A DNA stretch of 8,143 nucleotides from Bacteroidales bacterium (GCA_029934165.1 JAOZMU010000134.1:1-8143), one strand, 5' to 3'. Numbered from the stretch's first letter, positions 1 to 7,791 are shown. Notes: a model not told the origin generated them from the sequence alone. Numbers and translations are program-made.

Positions 1-38
1 AAGTTGTTAATTCACAGCTTAAACGTTTCATAAAAAAT

Positions 39-53
39 AGGTCTAAGACCTTA
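39..53. repeat. 15-base palindrome core, intact version of the site split by repeat copy 3
   Basis: The sequence AGGTCTAAGACCTTA is an imperfect inverted repeat (AGGTC / GACCT around a TAA centre). The same 15 bases are obtained at 7973-8083 if repeat copy 3 and one of its flanking TAA copies are removed. A 15-base match by chance within 8 kb is very unlikely. The motif may therefore be a small palindromic repeat in its own right, or an operator or terminator-like site. Its function is unknown. Confidence 0.5.
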
Positions 54-119
54 ATTATGTATTAGCACAAGTTCGTTGATTTGATTGAGTATAGAAAATA
101 TGATAGCTTTAAGATTTTC

Positions 120-144
120 ACACATAATATACAAAATATTGTGT
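120..144. other. AT-rich hairpin
   Basis: ACACA-T-AATAT at 120-130 pairs with ATATTGTGT at 136-144, with a single bulged T and the loop ACAAA. It gives about nine base pairs, but only four are G-C. A T-run follows at about 161-166, so it could be a weak terminator for a gene to the left of the window. It could equally be a chance product of AT-rich sequence. Confidence 0.2.
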
Positions 145-181
145 TTCAAATCAAATTACTTTTTTGTCCAAAGTCTAATAA

Positions 182-287
182 GTAATGGAAAATTAATAAT
201 TAATAATTAATAATTAATAATTTTGCTTACGCCTGATTTAGTTTTAGTTAGGAATTTTTTTGGATTAGTTTATTTTTAATCTTTCAC
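182..287 (-). repeat. Short interspersed repeat, copy 1 (106 bases, inverted)
   Basis: On the plus strand this copy starts GTAATGGAAAATT and runs through the conserved core GCTTACGCCTGATTTAG and TTTAGTTAGGAATTTT. It is in the opposite orientation to copies 2 and 3. From the left end to about 258 it matches copy 3 exactly, apart from four AATTAAT units instead of two. The next 25 bases match at about 20 of 25, and the last 12 match at about half. If the element ends at TTTCAC (287), its length is exactly that of copy 3 plus two heptamers, and it is flanked by TAA at 179-181 and TAA at 288-290. The length agreement and the matching flanks support a small transposed element. It lies directly upstream of the sensor gene. 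Confidence 0.7.
192..219. repeat. AATTAAT heptamer tandem repeat inside copy 1
   Basis: Four perfect AATTAAT units stand in tandem here, against two units in copies 2 and 3. The difference accounts for the whole length difference between copies 1 and 3. Slipped-strand replication is the likely cause. The tract lies about 90 bases upstream of the sensor start codon, so unit number could alter spacing of any promoter placed further upstream; that effect is speculation. Confidence 0.65.
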
Positions 288-311
288 TAAAATTAATAGT
301 GCCTTCAAATT

Positions 312-3300
312 ATGCGAAAAATAAAGTCAAAGTTTGGTGTTGAAACTATAACGGCAAAAATTACGCTTCTTATCGTAATTAGTTTTATAGTCATAACAAC
401 TATTCTCATCTTATACTCAGCCATTATCAGTCATCGACAAGTAATTAATGAGGGCGAAAAATCATCAGTAGCTATCGCTGTTAGTGTTGCCTCAGATATT
501 CGCAGCGAAATGGAAAGTTGCATGGATGCTGCTCGAACGATGGCTCAACTTTTTTCTGCAATAAAAGACAACGAAAATCGAGAGAAGATTTCGAGAGAAA
601 TGGCAAATTCGATGATTAATAAAATTCTTGTTGTAAACAATTCATTTCATGGTGCATACACTCTTTGGGAACCCAATGCTTTTGATGGCAAAGATGCCGA
701 ATATGCCAATACGAAAGGACACGATATTACGGGGCGATTTATTCCGTATTGGTCTAAAGATGAGACAGGTCGCATAAATCACAATGCTTCTTATGATTAC
801 GAGGAAGATAATGCAATCGGCTCTTTTTATCAAACGCCAAAAGAGACTTTAAATGAGGTAATTATAGACCCCGCTTGGTTTGCTATCCAGAATACGCGAC
901 GGCTTCTTATTGCTTTTGTTGCACCGATTTTGCATAGCAAGCGTTTCTTCGGGATTACAGGTATAGACTTAGATAGTAAGGTGTTGCAGAGTGTAGTAAA
1001 TAGAGCAAAGCTAGATTACGAAAAATCGAGCCTTTGTGTTGTATCGCATAACGGTATTATTGCTGCCGATACAGACCAAGAAAACGTTGGCAAACACATG
1101 CGTACGTTTCATACAGATTGGTCTGGAGATTTGAGGTATATTCATGCAGGGAAAAAGTTTGTAGATGCAGATAATCACCCTGGAGAAATTGAAATTATTA
1201 TTCCTATAAAAACTGGGCGGGCTTCGCAAAACTGGGCTGTTATTTATCGTGTGTCGCAAAACGAAATTGCAGCAGTAGCACAAACAACAATTACACAGAT
1301 GGTTGTGATAAGCCTTTTGCTTGTGCTTGGTTGTATTATTGTTATTATTTTTATTCTAAAAAAACTTCTTTTACCTCTCGGAGAGATTGCCGAAATGTTT
1401 TCGCGTTTTGCGACCGGCAACCTTGAGATTGAATACAATATTAATTCGACGGGACAAGAAATTGATAATATTGTTGCTTCGTTTGAGAAACTTGTTAGTG
1501 GATTAAAAGAAAAAGCAAATTTTGCGAAGCAGATTGGTAGTGGAGATTTGAAAGCCGATTTCGTACAACAGTCTGATTATGACACACTTGGATTGGCATT
1601 GATAGAAATGCGCAACAGCCTTACCGAAGCTAAGATAGAAGAGCAAAAACGAAAAAAAGACGACAAACAGCGGACGTGGACAACACGTGGCATTGCCGAG
1701 TTTAGCGATATTCTGCGAAAAGATAATAACAACATCAATATACTTGGAAATGAGATAGTTAAAAAGTTAGTAAAATACCTCAAAGCCGTACAATGCGGTT
1801 TGTTTGTTATCAACAATGATTCTCCCGATGATATACATCTAACTCTTTCTGCATCTTATGCTTACGACCGAAAAAAGTTTCTCACAAAACGCATAGAAAT
1901 GAAAGAGGGATTAGTTGGAATGTGTGCAATGGAGAGACAAACAATATATATCACTGAGATACCAGCGGATTATATGGCGATAAAATCGGGGCTTGGCACA
2001 ACGCCTCCCAAAAGTATATTGATTATTCCGCTAAAAACAAAAGATGAGATACTGGGTGTCATTGAGTTAGCATCGTTGAACGAATTTTTTCCGCACGAAA
2101 TAGAATTTTGCGAAAGCATTTGCGGAAATATCGCTGCTACTGTTATGTCCGTGAAAATCAGCCAACAAACAACGAGCCTGCTTGAGCAATCGAGATACCA
2201 AGCCGAGGAAATGGCAGCGCAAGAAGAAGAGATGCGCCAAAATATGGAAGAGCTTCAGGCAACACAAGAAGAGGCAGCAAGGCGCGAAGCCGAAATGCAC
2301 AGTATTGTCAATGCTTTGGACGAGGCATTTCTTGTTTGCGAGCTGAATAAAAGCGGTCAAATAATTACTATGAATGAGCCGATGTTGCAATTTTTACAAA
2401 AAAATGAAGACCATGTACGCGGGGAAGACCAGCTTAATTTTTTCTCTGTTTCTGCTGACGAAATGGTTGAATATGAGCGTTTTTGGAACAGCATTTTGGG
2501 CGGTCGAACAATGCAAAGGCTTCATTCTGTTTATGTCAACAACTACAGAAAATGGTTGTCGCAAACTTACACTCCAATTTTTGATAACGATGGGAGTATT
2601 TCTAAAATTATGCAAATTGCGATAGATGCAACAGAAAATCAGAATCAACATATTGAAATTGAGGACCTTATAAAAGATACCGAAAACAAAGCTACAAAGC
2701 TTCAGGAGCAAGAAAAAACTCTCACCGAAAATTTTAATGAGTTGAAAGTTCTTCAACAACAGTCATCTAAGCAGTCTGCCGAGATGACTGCGATTATTAA
2801 CGGAATACACAATTCTTTTCATGTTGCAGAGTACAATTTGAATGGCATAATTCTAAATATGAATCAACGATTTCTGAAGCTATTAAATTTTGATAAATCC
2901 GAGGTACTTGACAAGCAAAGCGAAGATGTTTTTCGTGAATTTATTAACAACCATACAGAATACAGTAATCTTTGGATAGAACTTCAACGCGGTAAGTATA
3001 AGCGATATACGCAGCACATTTTTGTTGATGATAAAGAAATTTGGCTAAACGAAAACTACTTGCCAATACGAGATAACGATAATCGGATAATAAAAGTACT
3101 AAATATAGCTGTTGATGTTACAAACCAAAAAAAGCAAGAAATAGAAATTAATATGCTTTTAGAGAATATGCAAAAAAGAACAGACCAATTTGCTTTACAA
3201 GAGGAAATTGGTCAAAATAATATTGCGAAATTGCTAAAACTACAAGGCGAGGCAGAGGCGCGTGCCGAAGAGACAGAAAAAAAATATCACGAAGAAACAC

Positions 3301-3344
3301 TGTCCTTAAAAAAAGAAATATCAATGATGAAAAAGGCTAAATAA
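312..3344 (+). CDS. Membrane sensor: Cache-HAMP-GAF-PAS-PAS protein without output domain
   Basis: This is a 1010-residue signalling protein of the inner membrane. A basic N-terminus is followed by a TM helix (about 17-39), an extracytoplasmic double-Cache ligand-binding region (about 45-322, with LWEPNAFDGKD at 118-128 and FFGITGIDLD at 212-221), and a second TM helix (about 328-350). HAMP follows (about 350-402, Pro355), then a weaker second HAMP-like stretch (403-440) and GAF (about 465-618). A coiled coil (622-662) precedes PAS 1 (about 660-777), another coil (778-822) precedes PAS 2 (about 822-938), and a charged coil ends the protein. The two PAS units align with each other (AEMHSIVNALDEAF and AEMTAIINGIHNSF), which suggests duplication. 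I see no histidine-kinase H or N box, GGDEF, EAL, methyl-accepting or PP2C domain. The stop is clean and no such domain follows, so it is not obviously truncated. It probably signals through a separate partner. The ATG at 312 puts basic residues before TM1; the next Met is residue 67, past TM1. Ligand and partner are unknown. Confidence 0.9.
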   Translation: MRKIKSKFGVETITAKITLLIVISFIVITTILILYSAIISHRQVINEGEKSSVAIAVSVASDIRSEMESCMDAARTMAQLFSAIKDNENREKISREMANSMINKILVVNNSFHGAYTLWEPNAFDGKDAEYANTKGHDITGRFIPYWSKDETGRINHNASYDYEEDNAIGSFYQTPKETLNEVIIDPAWFAIQNTRRLLIAFVAPILHSKRFFGITGIDLDSKVLQSVVNRAKLDYEKSSLCVVSHNGIIAADTDQENVGKHMRTFHTDWSGDLRYIHAGKKFVDADNHPGEIEIIIPIKTGRASQNWAVIYRVSQNEIAAVAQTTITQMVVISLLLVLGCIIVIIFILKKLLLPLGEIAEMFSRFATGNLEIEYNINSTGQEIDNIVASFEKLVSGLKEKANFAKQIGSGDLKADFVQQSDYDTLGLALIEMRNSLTEAKIEEQKRKKDDKQRTWTTRGIAEFSDILRKDNNNINILGNEIVKKLVKYLKAVQCGLFVINNDSPDDIHLTLSASYAYDRKKFLTKRIEMKEGLVGMCAMERQTIYITEIPADYMAIKSGLGTTPPKSILIIPLKTKDEILGVIELASLNEFFPHEIEFCESICGNIAATVMSVKISQQTTSLLEQSRYQAEEMAAQEEEMRQNMEELQATQEEAARREAEMHSIVNALDEAFLVCELNKSGQIITMNEPMLQFLQKNEDHVRGEDQLNFFSVSADEMVEYERFWNSILGGRTMQRLHSVYVNNYRKWLSQTYTPIFDNDGSISKIMQIAIDATENQNQHIEIEDLIKDTENKATKLQEQEKTLTENFNELKVLQQQSSKQSAEMTAIINGIHNSFHVAEYNLNGIILNMNQRFLKLLNFDKSEVLDKQSEDVFREFINNHTEYSNLWIELQRGKYKRYTQHIFVDDKEIWLNENYLPIRDNDNRIIKVLNIAVDVTNQKKQEIEINMLLENMQKRTDQFALQEEIGQNNIAKLLKLQGEAEARAEETEKKYHEETLSLKKEISMMKKAK

Positions 3345-3454
3345 ATAGGTGCATAAAAAATAATCGACACTTTTGTTTTTGTTATTAACTTGAATATCAA
3401 AACAATACATTTACTAATTCCATAAATTTTATAAAATAATTTGAAGTTTTTTTA

Positions 3455-4723
3455 ATGAGAGAAAATCCTATTTTAGCCGTAGCAATTGTTATTATTGCAA
3501 TTTTACTCATAGATTTATACGCATATAAAGGCGTGCGATTACTCATATCGGATATGAGTAGTACGAAACAAAAATGGATAACAATATTCTACTGGTTAGT
3601 GCCTGTCATCTTGATTGTTATGATTATTGTCATATACCTTTTTCAAGATGCTACTAGTGAAACAATGAACTATAATGTTATTTTTCTACTCACTGGATTT
3701 TTTATTCTGTTTTATTTACCCAAACTTAGTTTTATTGCGTTTCATCTAATAGAAGATATAATGCGCATGTTCGCATTTATACTTAAAAAACTATCTCCAG
3801 AAGAAAGCACAATAAACGGCGTTGCACAAAAAATTGGTAGCATTCGTTTTTTGACTCAAGCAGGCGTTGTTGTTGCTTCAATATACTTTGTGTCAATTGC
3901 TTATGGTATGAAATGGGGGCGTTATAATTTTAAGGTACGACACGAAAAAATTGAGTTTTCGCATCTGCCAAAGGTTTTTGACGGACTACGAGTTGTTCAG
4001 CTGTCGGATATGCACTTAGGTAGTTTTATTAAAAATTACGACAAAGTGTCGGAAGCGATAAATTTGATAAACAAACAAAAGCCAGATATTATTGTTTTTA
4101 CTGGCGACATGGTTAATAATTTAGCCTCAGAAATGGAAGGTTGGGTGCCTATTATCAGTAAGTTAGAAGCAAAAATTGGCATGTATTCTGTTCTCGGAAA
4201 TCACGATTACGGGCATTATCACACTTGGGACACGAAAGAAGCTGAAGACAAGAATTTGTCCGATTTGGTTGATTATCAGGCAGAAATGGGATTTACTTTG
4301 TTGCGAAACCAGTCGGCAGTTGTAGAGAAAGAGGGCTATAAAATTGCTATCGTAGGTGTAGAGAATTGGGGCGAGCGACCATTTCCTCAATATGGCGATT
4401 ATAACCTTGCTACACAAGACGTTAGAGATATTCCGTTTAAGATTTTATTATCCCACGACCCAACTCACTGGAGCAATAAAATTGCTGATAAAGAAGACGT
4501 TGCGCTTACTCTTTCGGGACATACGCATGGAATGCAGATGGGCATCGAAATTGGCTCTTTACGCTTTAGCCCGGTCAGTCTTAAATACAAAAACTGGGGC
4601 GGACTTTACGGCGAAGAAGACCAATATTTGTATGTAAACATTGGTTTTGGATTTGTTGGTTTTCCCGGACGTGTGGGGACGCGTCCAGAAATAACTGTCA
4701 TAGATTTGATTAAGAAAAAATAA
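3455..4723 (+). CDS. Membrane-anchored calcineurin-like metallophosphoesterase (YkuE-like)
   Basis: This 422-residue protein has two parts. The N-terminal 150 residues hold four predicted TM helices (about 6-29, 42-64, 74-98, 131-151). The C-terminal part is a calcineurin-like phosphoesterase with the full metal-binding set: DMH at 185-187, GDM at 217-219, GNHD at 248-251, SHD at 333-335 and GHTHG at 355-359. All expected metal ligands are present, so the enzyme should be active as a dimetal phosphatase or phosphodiesterase at the membrane. Such TM-plus-phosphoesterase proteins (B. subtilis YkuE, E. coli YaeI types) mostly lack a defined substrate. A lipid or envelope phosphoester is a reasonable guess, and Chlamydia LpxG shows that a relative can cleave UDP-2,3-diacylglucosamine. 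It lies 110 bases after the sensor gene on the same strand; co-transcription is possible but not shown. The leader is A/T-rich without a Shine-Dalgarno match, as usual in Bacteroidota. Confidence 0.9.
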   Translation: MRENPILAVAIVIIAILLIDLYAYKGVRLLISDMSSTKQKWITIFYWLVPVILIVMIIVIYLFQDATSETMNYNVIFLLTGFFILFYLPKLSFIAFHLIEDIMRMFAFILKKLSPEESTINGVAQKIGSIRFLTQAGVVVASIYFVSIAYGMKWGRYNFKVRHEKIEFSHLPKVFDGLRVVQLSDMHLGSFIKNYDKVSEAINLINKQKPDIIVFTGDMVNNLASEMEGWVPIISKLEAKIGMYSVLGNHDYGHYHTWDTKEAEDKNLSDLVDYQAEMGFTLLRNQSAVVEKEGYKIAIVGVENWGERPFPQYGDYNLATQDVRDIPFKILLSHDPTHWSNKIADKEDVALTLSGHTHGMQMGIEIGSLRFSPVSLKYKNWGGLYGEEDQYLYVNIGFGFVGFPGRVGTRPEITVIDLIKKK

Positions 4724-4734
4724 ATTACGACACC

Positions 4735-4765
4735 ACTGTCGGTTGCTTCAAGCCACTCTGACAGT
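4735..4765. terminator. Hairpin after the phosphoesterase gene, possible terminator
   Basis: ACTGTC (4735-4740) pairs with GACAGT (4760-4765). Inside it, GGTT (4741-4744) pairs with AGCC (4751-4754) around the loop GCTTCA, with ACTCT bulged on the 3' side. It begins 11 bases after the phosphoesterase stop codon, the right place for a terminator. However, only TAATTT follows and there is no real U-tract, so intrinsic termination is uncertain. Confidence 0.35.
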
Positions 4766-4773
4766 AATTTGAC

Positions 4774-4945
4774 GTGAAAACATTTTGTTGTAAGCGCAAA
4801 TTGCCTGCCGATAAAATAGAAATCACACAATCTACCGAGTACGATGTTGAAAAAGACTTATCGGTAAAGTGAATATCGAAAATAAAAGCACCTTGAAACT
4901 GCATCCATTATTGATGCCAAAGTAACTGTAAAGATAATAAAAACA
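4774..4945 (+). pseudogene. Possible decayed coding remnant before mnmE (speculative)
   Basis: A GTG at 4774 opens a 32-codon frame ending at a TGA at 4870-4872; its end reads STEYDVEKDLSVK. A -1 shift near 4868 continues as VNIENKST (4869-4892). A second -1 shift continues as LETASIIDAKVTVKIIKT up to 4945. The joined reading has the alternating charged and hydrophobic character of a real beta-rich protein and fills the gap to mnmE. It could be the wreck of a small gene or of the end of a larger one, but short open stretches also arise by chance. I recognise no family. The last segment is in frame with mnmE but is not part of it, because MnmE proteins start close to the TICAIATA motif. Confidence 0.2.
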
Positions 4946-6361
4946 ATGACTACTAAATCAACTATTTGCGCCATTGCTACCGCCACCGGAAATGGTGCTA
5001 TTGCTGTAATACGTATTTCTGGAAATGCCGCTTTTGAGGTATGTGATAAAATATTCGTATCCAAAAAGAAAAACTTCCGTTTAACAAATGCAGCTCCAAA
5101 CACAATTCATTTTGGACAAATCGTTGATAAAGAAGTAGTTATTGACGAAGTTTTAGTAAGCGTCTTTTGCAACCCACAGTCATATACCGGCGAAAACACC
5201 CTCGAAATTAGTTGTCATGGTTCTATTTTTATCCAACAACAAATTCTTCAACTAATTATAAAACAAGGAGTTCGATTAGCAAAACCTGGCGAATTTACAA
5301 TGCGAGCTTTTCTTAACGGGAAAATGGATTTATCTCAAGCCGAGGCTGTTGCAGACCTAATTGCCTCAAACTCCAAAGCCTCGCATCGGGTAGCTATCCA
5401 ACAGATGAAAGGTGGCTTTTCTTCGGAAATACGCAAATTGCGAAGCGACCTTTTGCAATTTATTTCGCTGATTGAATTGGAGTTAGATTTTGCAGAAGAA
5501 GATGTTGAATTTGCAGACCGTAAGCAATTATCATCATTGCTGGTAAAAATACGTGATATTGTGAGTAGTTTATCGGCATCGTTCGATTCCGGAAATGCTC
5601 TGCGAAACGGAGTGCCTGTCGCTATTGTTGGCGAACCAAACGTTGGCAAATCGACACTTTTGAATTTTTTGCTGAAAGATGAGCGTGCAATTGTTTCGGA
5701 AATTGCCGGCACTACGCGCGATTCCATAGAGGATATGATAGTTATAAATGGAATTCCGTATCGTTTTATTGACACGGCTGGATTGAGAAATACTACCGAT
5801 GTTATTGAAAACCTCGGAATAGAACGCACACATAATAAAATCCGTCAAGCAACAATTATCCTAAAACTTGTCGATGCCACGGATTCATCACAAACCATAG
5901 ATAATGCTATTCGTAGATTGAAAAATGATAATCCTGCAATACAGGAAAAAAAGTTTATTCTTGTTGTGAATAAAATAGATAAAATATCGGCGTTTGAGTT
6001 GGAACATTCTTTTTTTAAAGAGAATTATTCTAATCTAACGTCAGATGACAGTTTTGTGCTTATTTCAGCAAAGCAAAAACAAAACATAAGTGCTTTGATA
6101 GATATATTGGTAGCAGCCGTTAGTATTTCACCTATCGGAGAAAACGATGTTGTTGTAACAAATGTACGCCACTTCGAAGCACTTAACAACACCAGCGATG
6201 CAATAAACCGTGCATTGGCGGGCATTACAAATCAAATTCCGACAGATTTCCTATCGCAAGACATACGCGAAGCCATTTACCACCTAGGCGAAATAACCGG
6301 CGAAATAACTACCGACGAAATTCTTGGAAATATTTTTAGCAAGTTCTGTATCGGAAAGTAA
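4946..6361 (+). CDS. mnmE: tRNA uridine-5-carboxymethylaminomethyl(34) synthesis GTPase MnmE
   Basis: MnmE works in the cytoplasm with MnmG to install the carboxymethylaminomethyl group on wobble U34 of certain tRNAs, using a tetrahydrofolate one-carbon unit, glycine and GTP. The 471 residues are full length (E. coli has 454). The N-terminal folate-binding domain (1-120) starts with TICAIATATGNGAIAVIRIS. A helical domain (about 121-215 and 380-471) surrounds the inserted G domain. The G domain shows the P-loop GEPNVGKST (229-237, including the potassium-type Asn232), GTTRD (255-259), DTAG (276-279), NKID (342-345) and SAK (374-376). Glu288 aligns with the catalytic Glu282 of E. coli. The C-terminal CIGK (468-471) with its conserved Cys is intact. 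The ATG at 4946 places the conserved motif at residue 6, as is usual. Upstream is a 222-base gap; mnmG is not in the window. Downstream it converges with the flippase gene. Confidence 0.98.
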   Translation: MTTKSTICAIATATGNGAIAVIRISGNAAFEVCDKIFVSKKKNFRLTNAAPNTIHFGQIVDKEVVIDEVLVSVFCNPQSYTGENTLEISCHGSIFIQQQILQLIIKQGVRLAKPGEFTMRAFLNGKMDLSQAEAVADLIASNSKASHRVAIQQMKGGFSSEIRKLRSDLLQFISLIELELDFAEEDVEFADRKQLSSLLVKIRDIVSSLSASFDSGNALRNGVPVAIVGEPNVGKSTLLNFLLKDERAIVSEIAGTTRDSIEDMIVINGIPYRFIDTAGLRNTTDVIENLGIERTHNKIRQATIILKLVDATDSSQTIDNAIRRLKNDNPAIQEKKFILVVNKIDKISAFELEHSFFKENYSNLTSDDSFVLISAKQKQNISALIDILVAAVSISPIGENDVVVTNVRHFEALNNTSDAINRALAGITNQIPTDFLSQDIREAIYHLGEITGEITTDEILGNIFSKFCIGK

Positions 6362-6636
6362 TCCTCATCACTCGGAACTATCAATTAAACACATAACACA
6401 ATAGGTGTATTCTCGATTAATATTCTTATGTTAAAATCGTAGGTTTTGTATGTTTATGGCTATCCAAAAGTCACTATGTAAAATTAATTTAATAAAGTAA
6501 GCCATTAAAATTCCTAACTAAATCAGGCGTAAGCAAAATTATTAATTATTAATTTTCCATTACTATTAATGTATGCTATCAAAAAAATTATTAGAAAGGT
6601 TACAAATTACCAAATAGTAGGTTCATTGATAAACGC
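6362..6636. other. Convergent intergenic region with repeat copy 2
   Basis: This 275-base gap lies between the stop codons of mnmE and the flippase gene. Apart from the repeat copy (6478-6563) I see no gene and no strong GC-rich bidirectional terminator. A weak ACAC/GTGT pairing near 6393-6408 is too short to call. Confidence 0.6.
6478..6563 (+). repeat. Short interspersed repeat, copy 2 (86 bases)
   Basis: It runs from GTAAAATTAATTTAATAAAG to AATTTTCCATTAC. Against copy 3 it has two substitutions in 86 aligned bases and lacks one 6-base unit of the ACTAAA type in the middle. The near-identity points to recent spread or gene conversion. It is flanked by TAT at 6475-6477 and TAT at 6564-6566; the match extends to ACTAT if the terminal AC is counted as flank. 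It has two AATTAAT-type units. The stretch AAAATTATTAATTATTAATT and the two T bases after it is nearly self-complementary. It encodes nothing and lies between two convergent genes. Confidence 0.75.
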
Positions 6637-7740
6637 TTATGATTTTTCGGTATTTTGCTTACCAAATTTTTTCTTTACCCAAGCCGGAAATATGAAAGCA
6701 CCTGCTATGAGATACGGATAATACGTAGCTAAACGCCAGAGCAATGCCATCATTACAGCAATTCCTGCTGCTTGTGGCAAAAAATCGCCTAAATATTCTG
6801 CAAACACATATTCCGTAAAACCACTACCACCTGGCGTTGGACTAACAAGCATCATTATCCACATAACGAGCTGACGTGCGAATAGTAAAAAATGGTCGTG
6901 TACTACAAAGAAGGCAAGAAACATGGCGTTTACTACCCAGTAACGCGATGTCCACGAGAAGGCTGTGGCGGCAAATGCTTTCAACCAAAACAAAATAGGT
7001 TTTTTTCGCAACTCGCGAGAGCTATGAACTATATCTGTACCAGCCTGATTTGCACCATGTTTCCATTTTCGGAGTAGTGGTAATTTGAATAATTTTAAAA
7101 GTAGCCATTTCAGCCCACGAGGATTGAAAAAGAGCCCATAACTAAGTATTATTGTGTATATAAGTTTGACAGAATAGCCAATTATTGCAAAGTAGAAAAA
7201 TTCGTTTGTAAAAGAAATAACGTCTCCTGTAGAGTCGCCGATGGCAAATAACTCAGATGTGCTAACAAACAGTAACACAAGCGGAAACATCAAAAGAAAA
7301 TACAGTTCATCAAGAAAAGATGTCGCCATAACAACAGCAGAGCTACGTCCTATTGTAAGTCCCTCTTTGTTTATGAATAGAATTGCGATACTCGTGCCAC
7401 CAATTGCAGATGGTGTGATTGCAGAAGTAAACTCCCACAACATAATAACACGGAAACATTGCCGCCATGTAAATTTATTGTCGCTAAGTATTTTAAGTCT
7501 TATCATATAGCCAACATCTCTAGCCAGCATAAGTAACAATGCAACAAACAGCCAAAATACCGACTGGGTTGTAAAATGCACCACGTCAAAAGCCGAAGCA
7601 TCAAATTTTGTGTATAGCATATATCCAACTACACTTAAACCAATTAATATTGGCCATATTATGCGACGTATTTTTATACTGTCTATTGGGTTGGGTTTTT
7701 TTTCTGCCATTTTTCCTTTCTTTTTAGAATATTTTTTCAT
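6637..7740 (-). CDS. Flippase-like integral membrane protein (lysylphosphatidylglycerol synthase TM-region / YbhN-AglD family)
   Basis: This 367-residue inner-membrane protein has about seven to eight hydrophobic segments (near 28-44, 60-80, 98-121, 133-160, 180-203, 250-280, 286-303, 322-350). It belongs to the family that includes YbhN, archaeal AglD and the N-terminal flippase half of MprF. The signs are TPSAIGGTSIA (109-119), a paired small-residue loop SPTPGGSGFTEY (300-311), and the late WRLATYYPYL (335-344). No C-terminal aminoacyl-transferase domain is present, so it should not make lysyl-lipids. Handling or flipping of a lipid or lipid-linked substrate is the family-based guess; the substrate is unknown. 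Met1 at 7740 gives a lysine-rich N-terminus. Met11 (7710) is an alternative start, preceded by AAAGAAAGGAAAA, which resembles a ribosome-binding site. It is transcribed against mnmE and is bracketed by repeat copies 2 and 3. Confidence 0.88.
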   Translation of the reverse strand: MKKYSKKKGKMAEKKPNPIDSIKIRRIIWPILIGLSVVGYMLYTKFDASAFDVVHFTTQSVFWLFVALLLMLARDVGYMIRLKILSDNKFTWRQCFRVIMLWEFTSAITPSAIGGTSIAILFINKEGLTIGRSSAVVMATSFLDELYFLLMFPLVLLFVSTSELFAIGDSTGDVISFTNEFFYFAIIGYSVKLIYTIILSYGLFFNPRGLKWLLLKLFKLPLLRKWKHGANQAGTDIVHSSRELRKKPILFWLKAFAATAFSWTSRYWVVNAMFLAFFVVHDHFLLFARQLVMWIMMLVSPTPGGSGFTEYVFAEYLGDFLPQAAGIAVMMALLWRLATYYPYLIAGAFIFPAWVKKKFGKQNTEKS

Positions 7741-7791
7741 TATTACACAAGTATAAACATCATACCGCGAAAAATCGTATAAGTACTATTA

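Larger units (their letters stand above)
1..311. other. Left non-coding region, 311 bases
   Basis: No convincing reading frame is visible on either strand. In order it holds a 15-base near-palindromic motif (39-53), an AT-rich hairpin (120-144) and an inverted repeat-element copy (182-287) that ends 24 bases before the sensor start codon. I found no clear Bacteroidota-type promoter (TTTG near -33, TAnnTTTG near -7) for the sensor gene. Any promoter must lie inside or upstream of the repeat, because too little sequence remains between the repeat and the ATG. Confidence 0.6.

Noticed and set aside
2394..2759. 121-codon minus-strand frame inside the sensor gene
   Set aside because: It is antisense to the PAS 1 and linker region, whose plus-strand reading is clearly coding; the cysteine- and phenylalanine-rich product looks like a reverse reading.
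3376..3413. TTTTTG and TACATTTA as a promoter for the phosphoesterase gene
   Set aside because: The second box lacks the final G and the spacing is about 24 bases, too long for the Bacteroidota primary promoter.
4606..4830. Minus-strand 74-codon frame with a plausible stretch LLSEWLEATDSGVV
   Set aside because: A third of it, about a hundred bases, is antisense to the end of the phosphoesterase gene, the rest covers a hairpin, and there is no family resemblance. Treated as chance.
5335..5829. Long 164-codon open frame on the minus strand inside mnmE
   Set aside because: It lies wholly antisense to well-conserved mnmE motifs, is serine/isoleucine-rich in the manner of a shadow frame, and resembles no family I know.
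6391..6410. ACAC/GTGT pairing after mnmE as a terminator
   Set aside because: Only four base pairs and no T-run.
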